In this document: piece after piece, positions 8,546 to 16,295 of the stretch
Layout of the letters: each line of letters begins with the position of its first letter
How positions within the stretch are numbered: position 1 is the first letter of the stretch
Made by a program: the position numbers and the translations under genes
Notes under the pieces: generated by a model
What the model was told of the DNA's origin: nothing
What the model saw: the letters and a program-made list of their open reading frames with translations, nothing else
The model's database searches: none
Assembly: GCF_017654485.1 (NCBI RefSeq)
Contig: NZ_CP061091.1
Span: 1,749,501 to 1,813,500 of the forward strand
Reading direction: 5' to 3'
Length of the DNA stretch: 64,000 nucleotides
Source of the DNA: Roseomonas marmotae
Lineage (GTDB): Bacteria; Pseudomonadota; Alphaproteobacteria; Acetobacterales; Acetobacteraceae

Positions 8546-9535
8546 ATGAGCGAGAATCTTCGGCGCGTCCTTTACCTCAGCTACGCACCGGACAAGGTCT
8601 ATGCCTTGTGGCGCGCCCGCATGCCGGATGGCTGCGAGCTGATGACTCTCTCATCCAACGACGATGCGGAGCGGCTGGAGAAGCTCGCCATCGCCGACGC
8701 CGTGATCGTCGCCCCCGCCGTGCTGAAACCCGAATGGGTTCCCCTGGCGCCGCGCCTAAGGCTGGTGCAGCACCAGGGCGTGGGCTGGGAAGGGGAGACG
8801 CCGATCGCTGCCCTGCGGGAACGCGGCATCCGCCTGGCCATCAATCCCCTCGGGACGCCCGAGGTGGTCAGTGAGCATGCGCTGTCCCTGATCTTCGCCT
8901 GCCTGCGGCACATCCCGCGCGCCGATGCCGCCATGCGCCGCGGTGAATGGCTGGGCACGGCCATCCGCCCGATCTCGCGCAACCTGCGCGGCCGCACGGT
9001 AGGCATCGTCGGCATGGGGCGCATCGGCTCGGCCGTCGCGGCGCTGCTGCAGCCTTTCGGCGTTCGCGGGCTTTATACTGACCCGGCAGTACAGTTGCCG
9101 GAAGGATTGGAACTGGCGCTGGGCTTCCGGCGCGTGCCGCTGGATGTGCTGCTGCGGGAATCCGATGTCGTCACGCTGCACCTGCCGGCGACACCCGCCA
9201 CGCATCACCTGATTAACGATAACACCCTGGCGACCATGAAGCCGGAAGCCGTGCTGGTGAACTGCGCGCGCGGCGCCGTGGTGGACGAGGCCGCGCTGGC
9301 CCGGGCCCTGAGCAACGGCACCATCCGCGCCGCCGGCATCGATGTCTTCGAGCCCGAGCCGCCCCTGCCCGACAATCCGCTGCTGAAGCTGGACAATGCC
9401 GTACTGACGCCGCATATCGCCGCCGGCACGCTGGATGCGATGATGGCCAAGGTGGAAGGCGCTACGGCCAATCTTGGCCGCTTCTTCCGTGATGGCTCAC
9501 TCGAGAACGAAATCGACCTTACCAAACTACCATGA
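8546..9535 (+). CDS. D-2-hydroxyacid dehydrogenase (NAD(P)-dependent)
   Basis: 329 residues of the D-isomer-specific 2-hydroxyacid dehydrogenase family. The Rossmann motif is in GRTVGIVGMGRIGSA. The catalytic Arg lies in VNCARGAVVD, the Glu in DVFEPEPPLPDNPL and the His in TPHIAAGT. It reduces a 2-keto acid or oxidises the 2-hydroxy acid; glyoxylate/hydroxypyruvate reductase is a common assignment for this subgroup, but the substrate is not fixed by motifs. ATG at 8546 was preferred to 8540 because GGGAGA lies 7 bp upstream of it. The stop overlaps the next start by ATGA, so it is translationally coupled to the GNAT. Confidence 0.9.
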   Translation: MSENLRRVLYLSYAPDKVYALWRARMPDGCELMTLSSNDDAERLEKLAIADAVIVAPAVLKPEWVPLAPRLRLVQHQGVGWEGETPIAALRERGIRLAINPLGTPEVVSEHALSLIFACLRHIPRADAAMRRGEWLGTAIRPISRNLRGRTVGIVGMGRIGSAVAALLQPFGVRGLYTDPAVQLPEGLELALGFRRVPLDVLLRESDVVTLHLPATPATHHLINDNTLATMKPEAVLVNCARGAVVDEAALARALSNGTIRAAGIDVFEPEPPLPDNPLLKLDNAVLTPHIAAGTLDAMMAKVEGATANLGRFFRDGSLENEIDLTKLP

Positions 9536-9993
9536 TCATCCGTTCACTACCCCCTGGCGCGCGTGCGCCGCTGGGCCCTCTCCTGGATGCCTATGCGGCA
9601 GAGATGCGCGGCGTCCTGACCGGCGATGCCGCGCTGGCACCCGGCGCCGCCCTGGCCATGCTGGAGCAGGACGCGCGCACCGAGGTCCTCTGCGCCTTCG
9701 AGGGTGAGGAGCCGATGGGTTTCGCGCTGTTCTTCGACCTGCCCGAGGTCGTCTTCGCCCGCCGCTGCGGCCAGCTCGACGACCTGTTCGTGCGGCGGGA
9801 GGCACGCGGGAAGGGTATCGCGCGGCGGATGATCGGTGAGATCACCGCGCTGGGCCGGGCGCGGGGATGGACGCATCTGCGCTGGTTCGTCCCGCCCGAG
9901 GACCATGCGGCGCTGGCACTCTACCAGCGCATCGCCGAGGAGCCGGGCTGGCGCAGCTTCATTCTTCGTCTGGATCCCGCGGCGTCTCTGTAG
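9532..9993 (+). CDS. GNAT-family N-acetyltransferase
   Basis: 153 residues with the acetyl-CoA pyrophosphate-binding loop RREARGKGIARRMI (about residues 87-100) after a beta-strand LDDLFV, as in the GNAT fold. Substrate unknown. It starts inside the stop of the dehydrogenase gene (ATGA overlap). Its last 35 bp overlap the 3' end of a convergent GNAT gene on the other strand. Confidence 0.85.
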   Translation: MIIRSLPPGARAPLGPLLDAYAAEMRGVLTGDAALAPGAALAMLEQDARTEVLCAFEGEEPMGFALFFDLPEVVFARRCGQLDDLFVRREARGKGIARRMIGEITALGRARGWTHLRWFVPPEDHAALALYQRIAEEPGWRSFILRLDPAASL

Positions 9994-10450
9994 GGCGGTT
10001 GCGGCGGAGGTTGCGGACGAAGCGCGTCGCGGTGTCGGAGAAGCCCTGGGCACGGTAGAAGCCATGCGCCTCCTGCCGCTGCGTGCCGGCTGTCAGTTCC
10101 AGGACGTCGCAGCCGGCCTGCCGCGCTGCCTGGGCGCCGGCCTTCAGCAGCATGCGGCCGATGCCCCGGCCGCGTTCCTGCTCATCCACCACCAGGGCGG
10201 TGATGCGCGCCACCGGGTGCCGCTCCTGCGGCATGGGGGTCCAGTGCAGGGCGATGAAGCCCACCACGGGGCCGTAGTCGGTGGCGACGAGCAGGCTGCC
10301 CTGGCTGTCCCGCAGCAGCGTCGCAAGCCGCTCCGTGGCCTCCTGCGGCGATGTGGGATAGCCGAGCTGCCCGAGCAGCCGCGCCAGATCCGCCGCATCG
10401 GCCGGCACCGCGCCGCGGAGTTCGACACCGCGACGCGGGTTCCAGGCCAT
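9959..10450 (-). CDS. GNAT-family N-acetyltransferase
   Basis: 163 residues. The acetyl-CoA loop is VVDEQERGRGIGRMLL, followed by GCDVLELTAGTQRQEAHGFYRAQGF, a typical GNAT C-terminal half. The ATG at 10450 shares its first base with the stop of mgsA (TGATG), so it is coupled to that gene; the longer open frame is not used. It is the last gene of the long minus-strand run starting at queA. Substrate unknown. It resembles free amino acid or small-molecule acetyltransferases rather than RimI, but this is a weak guess. Confidence 0.85.
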   Translation of the reverse strand: MAWNPRRGVELRGAVPADAADLARLLGQLGYPTSPQEATERLATLLRDSQGSLLVATDYGPVVGFIALHWTPMPQERHPVARITALVVDEQERGRGIGRMLLKAGAQAARQAGCDVLELTAGTQRQEAHGFYRAQGFSDTATRFVRNLRRNRPTETPRDPDEE

Positions 10451-10830
10451 CAGCGCGCCAGCAGCCCGCCAGCGACCAGCAGATCGGCCGTGGCCGGGTT
10501 GAAGGCGCAAGGCACGTCATAGACGAGGGCGATGCGGAGCAGGGCCTTGACGTCCACGTCATGCGCCTGCGGCGCCAGCGGGTCGGGGAAGAAGATCAGC
10601 GCCTGCACCCGGCCCTCGGCGATCATGCCGCCGATCTGCTGATCGCCGCCCAACGGGCCGCTCTTGACCGTGGCGACGGCGAGGTCCGGATTGCGCTCGC
10701 GCAGCACGCCGCCGGTGGTGGCCGTGCAGACCAGGTTGTGCGGCGCCAGCTCCCGCCTGTGGCGCGCGGCCCATTCGGCCAGGGCCGGCTTCATTCGGTC
10801 ATGCGCCACCAGGGCGATGGTCAGGGTCAT
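10450..10830 (-). CDS. mgsA: methylglyoxal synthase
   Basis: 126 residues, close to the E. coli enzyme through the core. IALVAHD contains His10, SGPLGGDQQIG contains the catalytic Asp63, and FFPDPLAPQAHDVDVKALLR carries Asp83 and His90. It converts dihydroxyacetone phosphate to methylglyoxal and phosphate, a bypass that relieves sugar-phosphate stress. It lacks the N- and C-terminal extensions of the E. coli protein. It sits 30 bp downstream of otnK and is coupled to a GNAT. Pairing with a four-carbon sugar acid kinase suggests a link to triose-phosphate supply, which is inference. Confidence 0.95.
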   Translation of the reverse strand: MTLTIALVAHDRMKPALAEWAARHRRELAPHNLVCTATTGGVLRERNPDLAVATVKSGPLGGDQQIGGMIAEGRVQALIFFPDPLAPQAHDVDVKALLRIALVYDVPCAFNPATADLLVAGGLLAR

Positions 10831-10860
10831 GCCTTCTCCTTCATCCGGCGGAATGTGCCG

Positions 10861-12126
10861 CTACGGTTGAAAGGCTTTCAGGAAGAAGTCCCGAGCGCCG
10901 AAATTGCCGGATTTCAGGGCCAGATGCAGCCCCGCCGGCTCGGCATAGGTCCAGGGCACGCCAGGGTCGATCTGCGGCCCTATCCGCAGGCTGGTGATGC
11001 CCAGGCGCTGCACCACCGCGCCCGAGGTCTCGCCACCCGCGATCACCAACTGGCCCACGCCCTGCGCCACCAGATCGGTGGCGATCCGCGAGAGGGCTTC
11101 CTCCACCAGCGCGCCGGCCGCCTCCCGTCCCAGCTTGTCCTGCAGGGCCCGCACCTTGTCCGGTGGGGCGGAGGCGGCGATCACCACCGGCCGCTCTGTC
11201 GAAAGCCTGTCCCGCACCCAGTCGCGCGCCAGCGCCGCCAGGGCGGAGGCATCGGGCGTGGCCAGCGCATCCAGCTCCAGCACCGGCACATGGTCCCGCG
11301 CCAGCCCGATCTGCCCCAGCGTGGCGCGGGAGCAGGAGCCGGCGATCACCGCCATGCTGCCGCGCGCCTCCGGCAGTTCATCGGCATCGTCGCGCTCGGG
11401 CAACAGGCCCTGGGCGCGGAAATTCTCCGGCAGCCCCATGGCGATGCCGGAACCGCCGGTGATCAGCGCATGTTCGGCGCAGGCGGCGCCGATCGCCAGC
11501 AGGTGCTCGTCCGTCACCGCATCCGTGATGGCGTAGCGGCGGCCGGAGTCGCGCAGGCGGTGGAACTCGCGCCGGATGGCGGCCTCGCCCGCATCGACAG
11601 CAGCGAAGGGCACCAGCCCCACCCCGCCATCCGTCTGACGGGAGAGGACGCGGACCAGATTGGCGTCGCGCATCGGCGTCAGCGGGTGGTTCTCCATACC
11701 GCTCTCGTTCAGAAGCCGGTCGCCGACGAAGAGATGCCCCTGGAAGATGCTGCGCCCATTGGCGGGGAAGGCGGGGCAGGCGATGGCGAAGCCGGATTGC
11801 AGCCGCCGCATCAGCGCATCGGCCACCGGGCCGATATTGCCTTCATCCGTGCTGTCGAAGGTGGAGCAGTATTTGAAGAAGATCTGCCGCGCCCCCGCGC
11901 CCAGCAGCGCCTCGCAGGCGGTCAGGCTCTCGGCCACCGCCTGCTGCACCGGAGCGGTGCGCGACTTCAGCGCCACCACCACCGCATCCGCCTGCGGCAG
12001 CGGGCCCTGCGGCACCCCGATCACCTGCACCGTGGCCATGCCATGGGCCACCAGCATGGCGGCGAGGTCGGTCGCGCCCGTGAAGTCATCGGCGATACAG
12101 CCGAGGATGAGCCCCTGGTGGGACAT
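10861..12126 (-). CDS. otnK: 3-oxo-tetronate / four-carbon acid sugar kinase
   Basis: 421 residues of the DUF1537 kinase family. The N-terminal signature GCIADDFTGATDLA and the C-terminal GGETSGAVVQRLG nucleotide-binding segment are present, at the family's normal length. OtnK phosphorylates 3-oxo-tetronate, which OtnC decarboxylates to dihydroxyacetone phosphate. The usual partners (otnC, otnI, PdxA2, denD) are absent here. Instead it is 18 bp after a methyltransferase and 30 bp before mgsA, which consumes dihydroxyacetone phosphate. Substrate stereochemistry (threonate or erythronate derivative) is not readable. Confidence 0.85.
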   Translation of the reverse strand: MSHQGLILGCIADDFTGATDLAAMLVAHGMATVQVIGVPQGPLPQADAVVVALKSRTAPVQQAVAESLTACEALLGAGARQIFFKYCSTFDSTDEGNIGPVADALMRRLQSGFAIACPAFPANGRSIFQGHLFVGDRLLNESGMENHPLTPMRDANLVRVLSRQTDGGVGLVPFAAVDAGEAAIRREFHRLRDSGRRYAITDAVTDEHLLAIGAACAEHALITGGSGIAMGLPENFRAQGLLPERDDADELPEARGSMAVIAGSCSRATLGQIGLARDHVPVLELDALATPDASALAALARDWVRDRLSTERPVVIAASAPPDKVRALQDKLGREAAGALVEEALSRIATDLVAQGVGQLVIAGGETSGAVVQRLGITSLRIGPQIDPGVPWTYAEPAGLHLALKSGNFGARDFFLKAFQP

Positions 12127-12144
12127 GATCGTTCCCTCGCGTCC

Positions 12145-13038
12145 TTAGTTGATGACCCGCGCGGTCTTCTTCAGCGCAGGTGGCAAAGCCAGCAGATCGG
12201 TATGCCCGACCCGCGCCGCCAGGGCCCCGCGCGCCGCCTGCAACTGCCGCGCGCGGTTCCAGGCCTCGATACGCGGCGCCAGGACGCGGGGCAGGGCGCG
12301 GAGGGCGGCTTGCGCGTGCCCGTCGGCCAGGGCTTCCCCCATGGCCGGCATGGAGGCGGAAATGCGCCAGGGGCTGGGCGCGGCGGTGACGGAGAAGCCC
12401 TGGGCGCGGAAGAGGCGGGCCATCACGCCCGGCGCATCCGGCCCCAGGGCGAGGCCGCCGAAGCCCTTGTCCCGCTGCTGGTCCTGGCGGAAGCCGCGGG
12501 CGACCAGCCGGTCCTCCGGATGCGGGGGAAAGAAGCCCTCGCGCCCGTCGACGTTCAGCGCGGCATAGAAGGGCACGCGCAGCGCCGCCGCCATCCGCGC
12601 CACCCAGGGGCGGGAGACGAGGTCGCAGAGCGCGGTGCTGACCACGCCATCCGTCTGGTCCAGCTTCAGATTCCCGGGCGCCTCCGCAAGGTCGGCCAGC
12701 TGCGCTTCCACCCGCCAGACGCCGACGGGCGTATGCACGAGCATGATGCGCGGTTTCGGCAGCATGACGGTCCAGCCGACCCGTTCGGCGGCCTCGGCGA
12801 TCTCGTCGAAGGCGCGGTCCAGCAGCGCGGCATCGGAATCCACCAGCGTCCAGATCTGCGTGCGGCCGATATAGGGCGCGAGCCAGCGGAACAGCGAACC
12901 CGTGCCGGCGCCCAGGTCGATGATGCGCGGCCGCACCGGCAGCGCGTCGGCCAGCAGCAGCGCCAGGGGGACGGAACGCGCGCGGGCGTCATAGGGCTCG
13001 CGCAGTTGCAGCCAGTCGGCGTCGAAGCCCTCGCTCAT
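12145..13038 (-). CDS. class I SAM-dependent methyltransferase
   Basis: 297 residues. Motif I is IIDLGAGTGSLFRWLAP (about residues 36-52), followed by the acidic TLVDSD that would bind the SAM ribose. The rest does not match any methyltransferase family I can name. The ATG at 13038 overlaps the glycosyltransferase stop by four bases. It is the last member of the tight RibD-MDR-PTPS-GT4-MT module, so the acceptor is probably the small heterocycle or glycoside that the module makes, not a protein or RNA. That substrate assignment is inference. Confidence 0.82.
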   Translation of the reverse strand: MSEGFDADWLQLREPYDARARSVPLALLLADALPVRPRIIDLGAGTGSLFRWLAPYIGRTQIWTLVDSDAALLDRAFDEIAEAAERVGWTVMLPKPRIMLVHTPVGVWRVEAQLADLAEAPGNLKLDQTDGVVSTALCDLVSRPWVARMAAALRVPFYAALNVDGREGFFPPHPEDRLVARGFRQDQQRDKGFGGLALGPDAPGVMARLFRAQGFSVTAAPSPWRISASMPAMGEALADGHAQAALRALPRVLAPRIEAWNRARQLQAARGALAARVGHTDLLALPPALKKTARVIN

Positions 13039-14078
13039 GCGCTGGCCGCCCCGATCTCCGCCAGGAAGGCCTGCGCCCGGTCGGGCCAGCGGGGCAGGGC
13101 CTGGCCGGCCTTCCAGGCTTCCTCGGCCATCTCGGCGCGCAGGGCCTTGTCGAAGATCGGCCGCCGCATGGCGCGGGAGAGGGAGGTAACGTCCCCCGGC
13201 GGCGCGATCACGCCAGCCGTCCTCGGCACCACATCGGCGATGGCGCCGCCGGCGGTGATGGCCACCGGCAGGCCGCGCGCCAGCGCCTCGGCCGCCGCCA
13301 TGCCATAGCCTTCCCAATAGGTGGCGAGGGCGAAGAGGTCGGCGGAGGCATAGAGCTTCTCCAGCTCCCCATCCACGACCTCGCCCGCGAAGGTGACGCG
13401 GCTGGCGATCTGCAATTCCTCCGCCAGCGCCACCAGCGTCTGGGCATGCACGGGGTCGCGCGGGCCACCCGCGATGGTCAGGTGCCAGTCGAGATCCGTG
13501 AGCCTCGCCAGCGCGCGCAGCAGCACGTCATGCCCCTTGCGTGGCACGATCACGCCGACTGACAGGATGGCGCAGCCGGGCCCGCCGGACCCTTTTGCGC
13601 GCGGCGCCGGATCGGTGCCGGGCTCGACCACGCCGATCCTGGCGGCATCGACAGGGAATTCCAGCGGCAGCCGCTCGGCGGTGAGGCGGGAGGTCGCGAC
13701 CAGCCGCGCCATGCGCGGGAAGAGCAGGCTCTCCAGCTCCTTCAGCCGCGTGCGGTCGGCATCGGGCAGACCGGGCTCGATGGCGGTGGGGTGATGGATC
13801 AGCCCGATGGCGCGGCGCTGCTCCAGTTCCGCCAGGAAGGGCGCGAAGGCAGGCAGGCCGAGGCCGTCGATGATGATGCGGGTATCGGCGGAAACGCGGT
13901 CCAGCGCCGCGCGGGCCGAGGTTTTGGCGGCGTCGTCCGGCAGCGGATGGCGGCCATCCAGCTCCACTACCTCCACCTCATGGCCGGCAGCGCGGAAGCC
14001 TTCCACCAGCCGGCGGTCATAGCCGTAGCCGCCGGAGACGATGCTGAACGGTCCGGGGACCAGCAGCGCGACCTTCAT
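13035..14078 (-). CDS. family 4 glycosyltransferase (GT-B fold)
   Basis: 347 residues with the two-domain GT4 layout. The N-terminal glycine-rich VPGPFSIVSGGYGYDRRLVE leads to a linker, then the nucleotide-sugar domain with SVGVIVPRKGHDVLLRAL and the E-x7-E motif in EGYGMAAAEALARGLP. It transfers a sugar from an NDP-sugar to an unknown acceptor. Its start shares one base with the PTPS stop (TGATG), and its end overlaps the methyltransferase start. Such coupling to a pterin-synthase paralogue points to a small-molecule acceptor rather than a polysaccharide; no other polysaccharide genes are adjacent. Confidence 0.88.
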   Translation of the reverse strand: MKVALLVPGPFSIVSGGYGYDRRLVEGFRAAGHEVEVVELDGRHPLPDDAAKTSARAALDRVSADTRIIIDGLGLPAFAPFLAELEQRRAIGLIHHPTAIEPGLPDADRTRLKELESLLFPRMARLVATSRLTAERLPLEFPVDAARIGVVEPGTDPAPRAKGSGGPGCAILSVGVIVPRKGHDVLLRALARLTDLDWHLTIAGGPRDPVHAQTLVALAEELQIASRVTFAGEVVDGELEKLYASADLFALATYWEGYGMAAAEALARGLPVAITAGGAIADVVPRTAGVIAPPGDVTSLSRAMRRPIFDKALRAEMAEEAWKAGQALPRWPDRAQAFLAEIGAASA

Positions 14079-14476
14079 CAGGGCGCGGCCTCATAGGCCG
14101 CCCAGGCCAGCGGGCTTTCCCGCAGCAGCACCTTGATCATCTGCACCGACTTCGCGCCCTCTCCGAACCGACCCTCGCGGATGGCCTCCGCCAGCTTGCC
14201 GTGGATGTAGCTGCAGAGGAATTCGGTGCTGGTATTCTGTCCGGCGAATTCAGGCAATGTGTCGAGGTTGTTGTAGTCGATCGCGTCGAGGATCTTCCGC
14301 AACTCCACGCGGGCGGCGGCGATGTCGATCAGCAGGTTGAGCCGGTCCAGCCTCGGCGCGCGGAACTCGGCCTCCACCACGAAGGTCGCGCCGTGCACGC
14401 GCTGGGCCGGGCCGAATTCCTCGCCCTTGAAGCTATGCGCGACCATGATGTGGTCGGCGACGGTCAGGCTGTACAT
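14078..14476 (-). CDS. divergent 6-pyruvoyl-tetrahydropterin synthase / QueD-family paralogue
   Basis: 132 residues of the PTPS (T-fold) family. It keeps His14 (VAHSF), His28 (RVHGATF), Asp51, the NTSTEF helix and Glu120 (LLRES). The third zinc His of the canonical HGH is Ala30. The catalytic Cys upstream of HGH in QueD and PTPS is absent (EEFGPAQRVHG), and the family DHxxLN is IDYNNLD. It therefore looks neither like QueD nor a standard PTPS. His9 could replace the lost zinc ligand. Canonical relatives act on 7,8-dihydroneopterin triphosphate. It sits between an MDR dehydrogenase (25 bp upstream) and a GT4 transferase (1-base overlap). A substitute for QueD seems unlikely. Confidence 0.88.
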   Translation of the reverse strand: MYSLTVADHIMVAHSFKGEEFGPAQRVHGATFVVEAEFRAPRLDRLNLLIDIAAARVELRKILDAIDYNNLDTLPEFAGQNTSTEFLCSYIHGKLAEAIREGRFGEGAKSVQMIKVLLRESPLAWAAYEAAP

Positions 14477-14501
14477 GCGGCCTCTCTTTCAGTTCCGGGA
14501 T

Positions 14502-15461
14502 TCAGTAGGTGATGACGGGGCAGAGCGGCGCAACCTCTCCCGCCGCGGCGGGGCCGAGGAGATCCGCGTAGCGCGCCGGCAGCTCCTCGAAGCGGATGGC
14601 CGGGCCGCAGAGCGCATCCAGCTCCGGCTCCGCCAGCAGGGAGAGGGCAAGGGCCATCCGCTCCGCATAGCTGCGGCGGACGCGCATGGCGGGTGCGACG
14701 GCGCCGACCTGGCTGGAGATCAGCCGCAGCCGCTTCGCGTGGAAGGCCTCACCCAGCGGCAGGCAGACCTCCTTGTCGCCGTACCAGGAGGCTTCGACGA
14801 TGCGCGCCTCGAATGCCGCCAGGGCCAGCGCCTGCCGCAGCCCGGCGGGATTGGCGGAAGCGTGGATGATCAGTTCCTGCTCGCCTGGCGCATCCTCCGG
14901 CGAGGCGAAGCGCAGGCCGAGTTGCCGTGCCACCGCCACCCGCGCCGGGTCGCTGTCCACCAGCGTCACGGCCATGCCGGGGACGCGGGAAAGCAGCCAG
15001 GCCGCCAGCAGCCCCACCACCCCCGCGCCGATCACCAGCGCGCGTTCCCCGGCCAGGGGGCGCGCATCCCAGTTGATGTTCAGCGCCGTCTCCATATTGG
15101 CGGCGAGGACGGCGCGCCGGCTGGGCACCGCATCGGGGATGGGGATGCACATCGACTTCGGCGCCAGGAAGAGATCCTGGTGTGGATGCAGGCAGAAGAC
15201 ACGCTGCCCGTCCTCCAGCCGGCCTGCCGCCGCGTAGCCGTATTTCACGGGGAAGGGGAAATCCCCGGCCTGCAGGGGCGCGCGCATGACGGGCCACTGG
15301 CTTTCCGGCACATGGCCGTGCAGCACCAGCCGTTCCGTCCCGCGCGAGATGCCGCTGGCCTCGGCGCGCACCAGCGCCTGCCCTTCGGCGGGAGGGGGCA
15401 GGATCTCCTCGCGGATCTCGCCCTGACCGGGGGCGGTGATCCAGAAGGCGCGGGCCCGCAT
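14502..15461 (-). CDS. zinc-free medium-chain dehydrogenase/reductase (BchC-like)
   Basis: 319 residues of the MDR superfamily. The nucleotide-binding motif is ALVIGAGVVGLLAAWLL, followed by VDSDPARV with acidic Asp suggesting NAD(H). Where zinc alcohol dehydrogenases have catalytic Cys and GHE, this protein has ASGISRGTE and KYGYAAAG, so the zinc ligands are missing. The ISRGTE segment recalls chlorophyllide dehydrogenase BchC and related small-molecule dehydrogenases. The start codon shares a base with the RibD-like stop (TGATG), and a PTPS paralogue follows 25 bp later. A dehydrogenase acting on the module's own product is the simplest reading. Confidence 0.85.
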   Translation of the reverse strand: MRARAFWITAPGQGEIREEILPPPAEGQALVRAEASGISRGTERLVLHGHVPESQWPVMRAPLQAGDFPFPVKYGYAAAGRLEDGQRVFCLHPHQDLFLAPKSMCIPIPDAVPSRRAVLAANMETALNINWDARPLAGERALVIGAGVVGLLAAWLLSRVPGMAVTLVDSDPARVAVARQLGLRFASPEDAPGEQELIIHASANPAGLRQALALAAFEARIVEASWYGDKEVCLPLGEAFHAKRLRLISSQVGAVAPAMRVRRSYAERMALALSLLAEPELDALCGPAIRFEELPARYADLLGPAAAGEVAPLCPVITY

Positions 15462-16258
15462 CAGCCGCCCTCGCAGACGGCGGGGCGGGCACGGTGCAGG
15501 GCGATGTCGAAGAGCACGTCATCGCCCAGGCTGTGGACGCCCCAGGTGAAGCGCAGCCCGTCGGCGATGCGCGCGGCCTCCGGCAGGGTGAAGGCGGGGA
15601 TGCCGGAGCCCAGCAGCACCGGCGCCACCGTCACATGCAGCCGGTCCAGGCACCCCGCCGCCAGGAAGCGGGAGACGGTGAGGCCGCCGCCCTCCACGAA
15701 GATGCGGGTCAGCCCGCGCGCCGCCAGGGCCCGCAGCAGGCTGGGCAGGTGCGGGCCGCCGATGGGCGCGCGGGGCAGGCGCAGCACCTCGGCCGCGCCA
15801 TGGGCCTCGCCGCCGCCGGCATCCTCAGCGCAGGCCAGGATGGTGGGCGGGCCGCCGGGGGCGAAGATGCCGTAATCGGTGCCGAGGCGGCGGTCGGTAT
15901 CCAGCACCACCCGCACCGGGCTGGGCCCCGGGCATTCGCGCGTCGTCAGGCGGGGATTGTCGTGCCGGACGGTGCCGGCGCCCACCACCACGGCGTGGCT
16001 GAGGGCGCGCAGCCGATGGGTATGCAGGATATCGCCCTTGCCGCCGATCCACTGGCTGGAGCCGGAGGCGGTGGCGATGCGGCCATCCAGCGTCTGGGCC
16101 AGGCGGCCCAGCACCACGCAGCCATCCGCCGCCCCGGAGCCGGCGAGGACCGGCGCGAAAAGATTGCCCAGCGCGTCACTCGGGGCAGTCAGGCCAGGAT
16201 TGTCCCGCAGGGCGAGCAGCGCGGGCCAGGAGGAATAGGCGTCTTCCGGAGCGTCCAT
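15461..16258 (-). CDS. RibD C-terminal-domain (dihydrofolate reductase-like) reductase
   Basis: 265 residues. The N-terminal 45 residues are unlike RibD deaminase; from about residue 46 it is a RibD_C/DHFR-fold reductase (GRLAQTLDGRIATASGSSQW, HAVVVGAGTVRHDNPRLTTR, VEGGGLTVSRFLAAGCLDRL). RibD_C domains use NADPH to reduce pyrimidine or pterin-like substrates. Standing alone beside a PTPS paralogue, it probably reduces a pteridine or ring-opened pyrimidine intermediate rather than making riboflavin. It is the first gene of the five-gene module, 37 bp after the queuosine-precursor transporter on the same strand. Confidence 0.87.
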   Translation of the reverse strand: MDAPEDAYSSWPALLALRDNPGLTAPSDALGNLFAPVLAGSGAADGCVVLGRLAQTLDGRIATASGSSQWIGGKGDILHTHRLRALSHAVVVGAGTVRHDNPRLTTRECPGPSPVRVVLDTDRRLGTDYGIFAPGGPPTILACAEDAGGGEAHGAAEVLRLPRAPIGGPHLPSLLRALAARGLTRIFVEGGGLTVSRFLAAGCLDRLHVTVAPVLLGSGIPAFTLPEAARIADGLRFTWGVHSLGDDVLFDIALHRARPAVCEGG

Positions 16259-16295
16259 CAGCGGGAGCCTAGCGCCTGGCCGGCCCCCTTGGAAA

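Noticed and set aside
10351..13308. 985-codon plus-strand open frame opposite otnK and the methyltransferase
   Set aside because: Composition is a GC shadow of well-supported minus-strand genes with family motifs; no ribosome binding site or homology.
14078..14476. Calling the PTPS paralogue queD because it lies near the que operon
   Set aside because: It lacks the QueD catalytic Cys, the complete HGH motif and the DHxxLN His; it is coupled to a glycosyltransferase rather than to queC.
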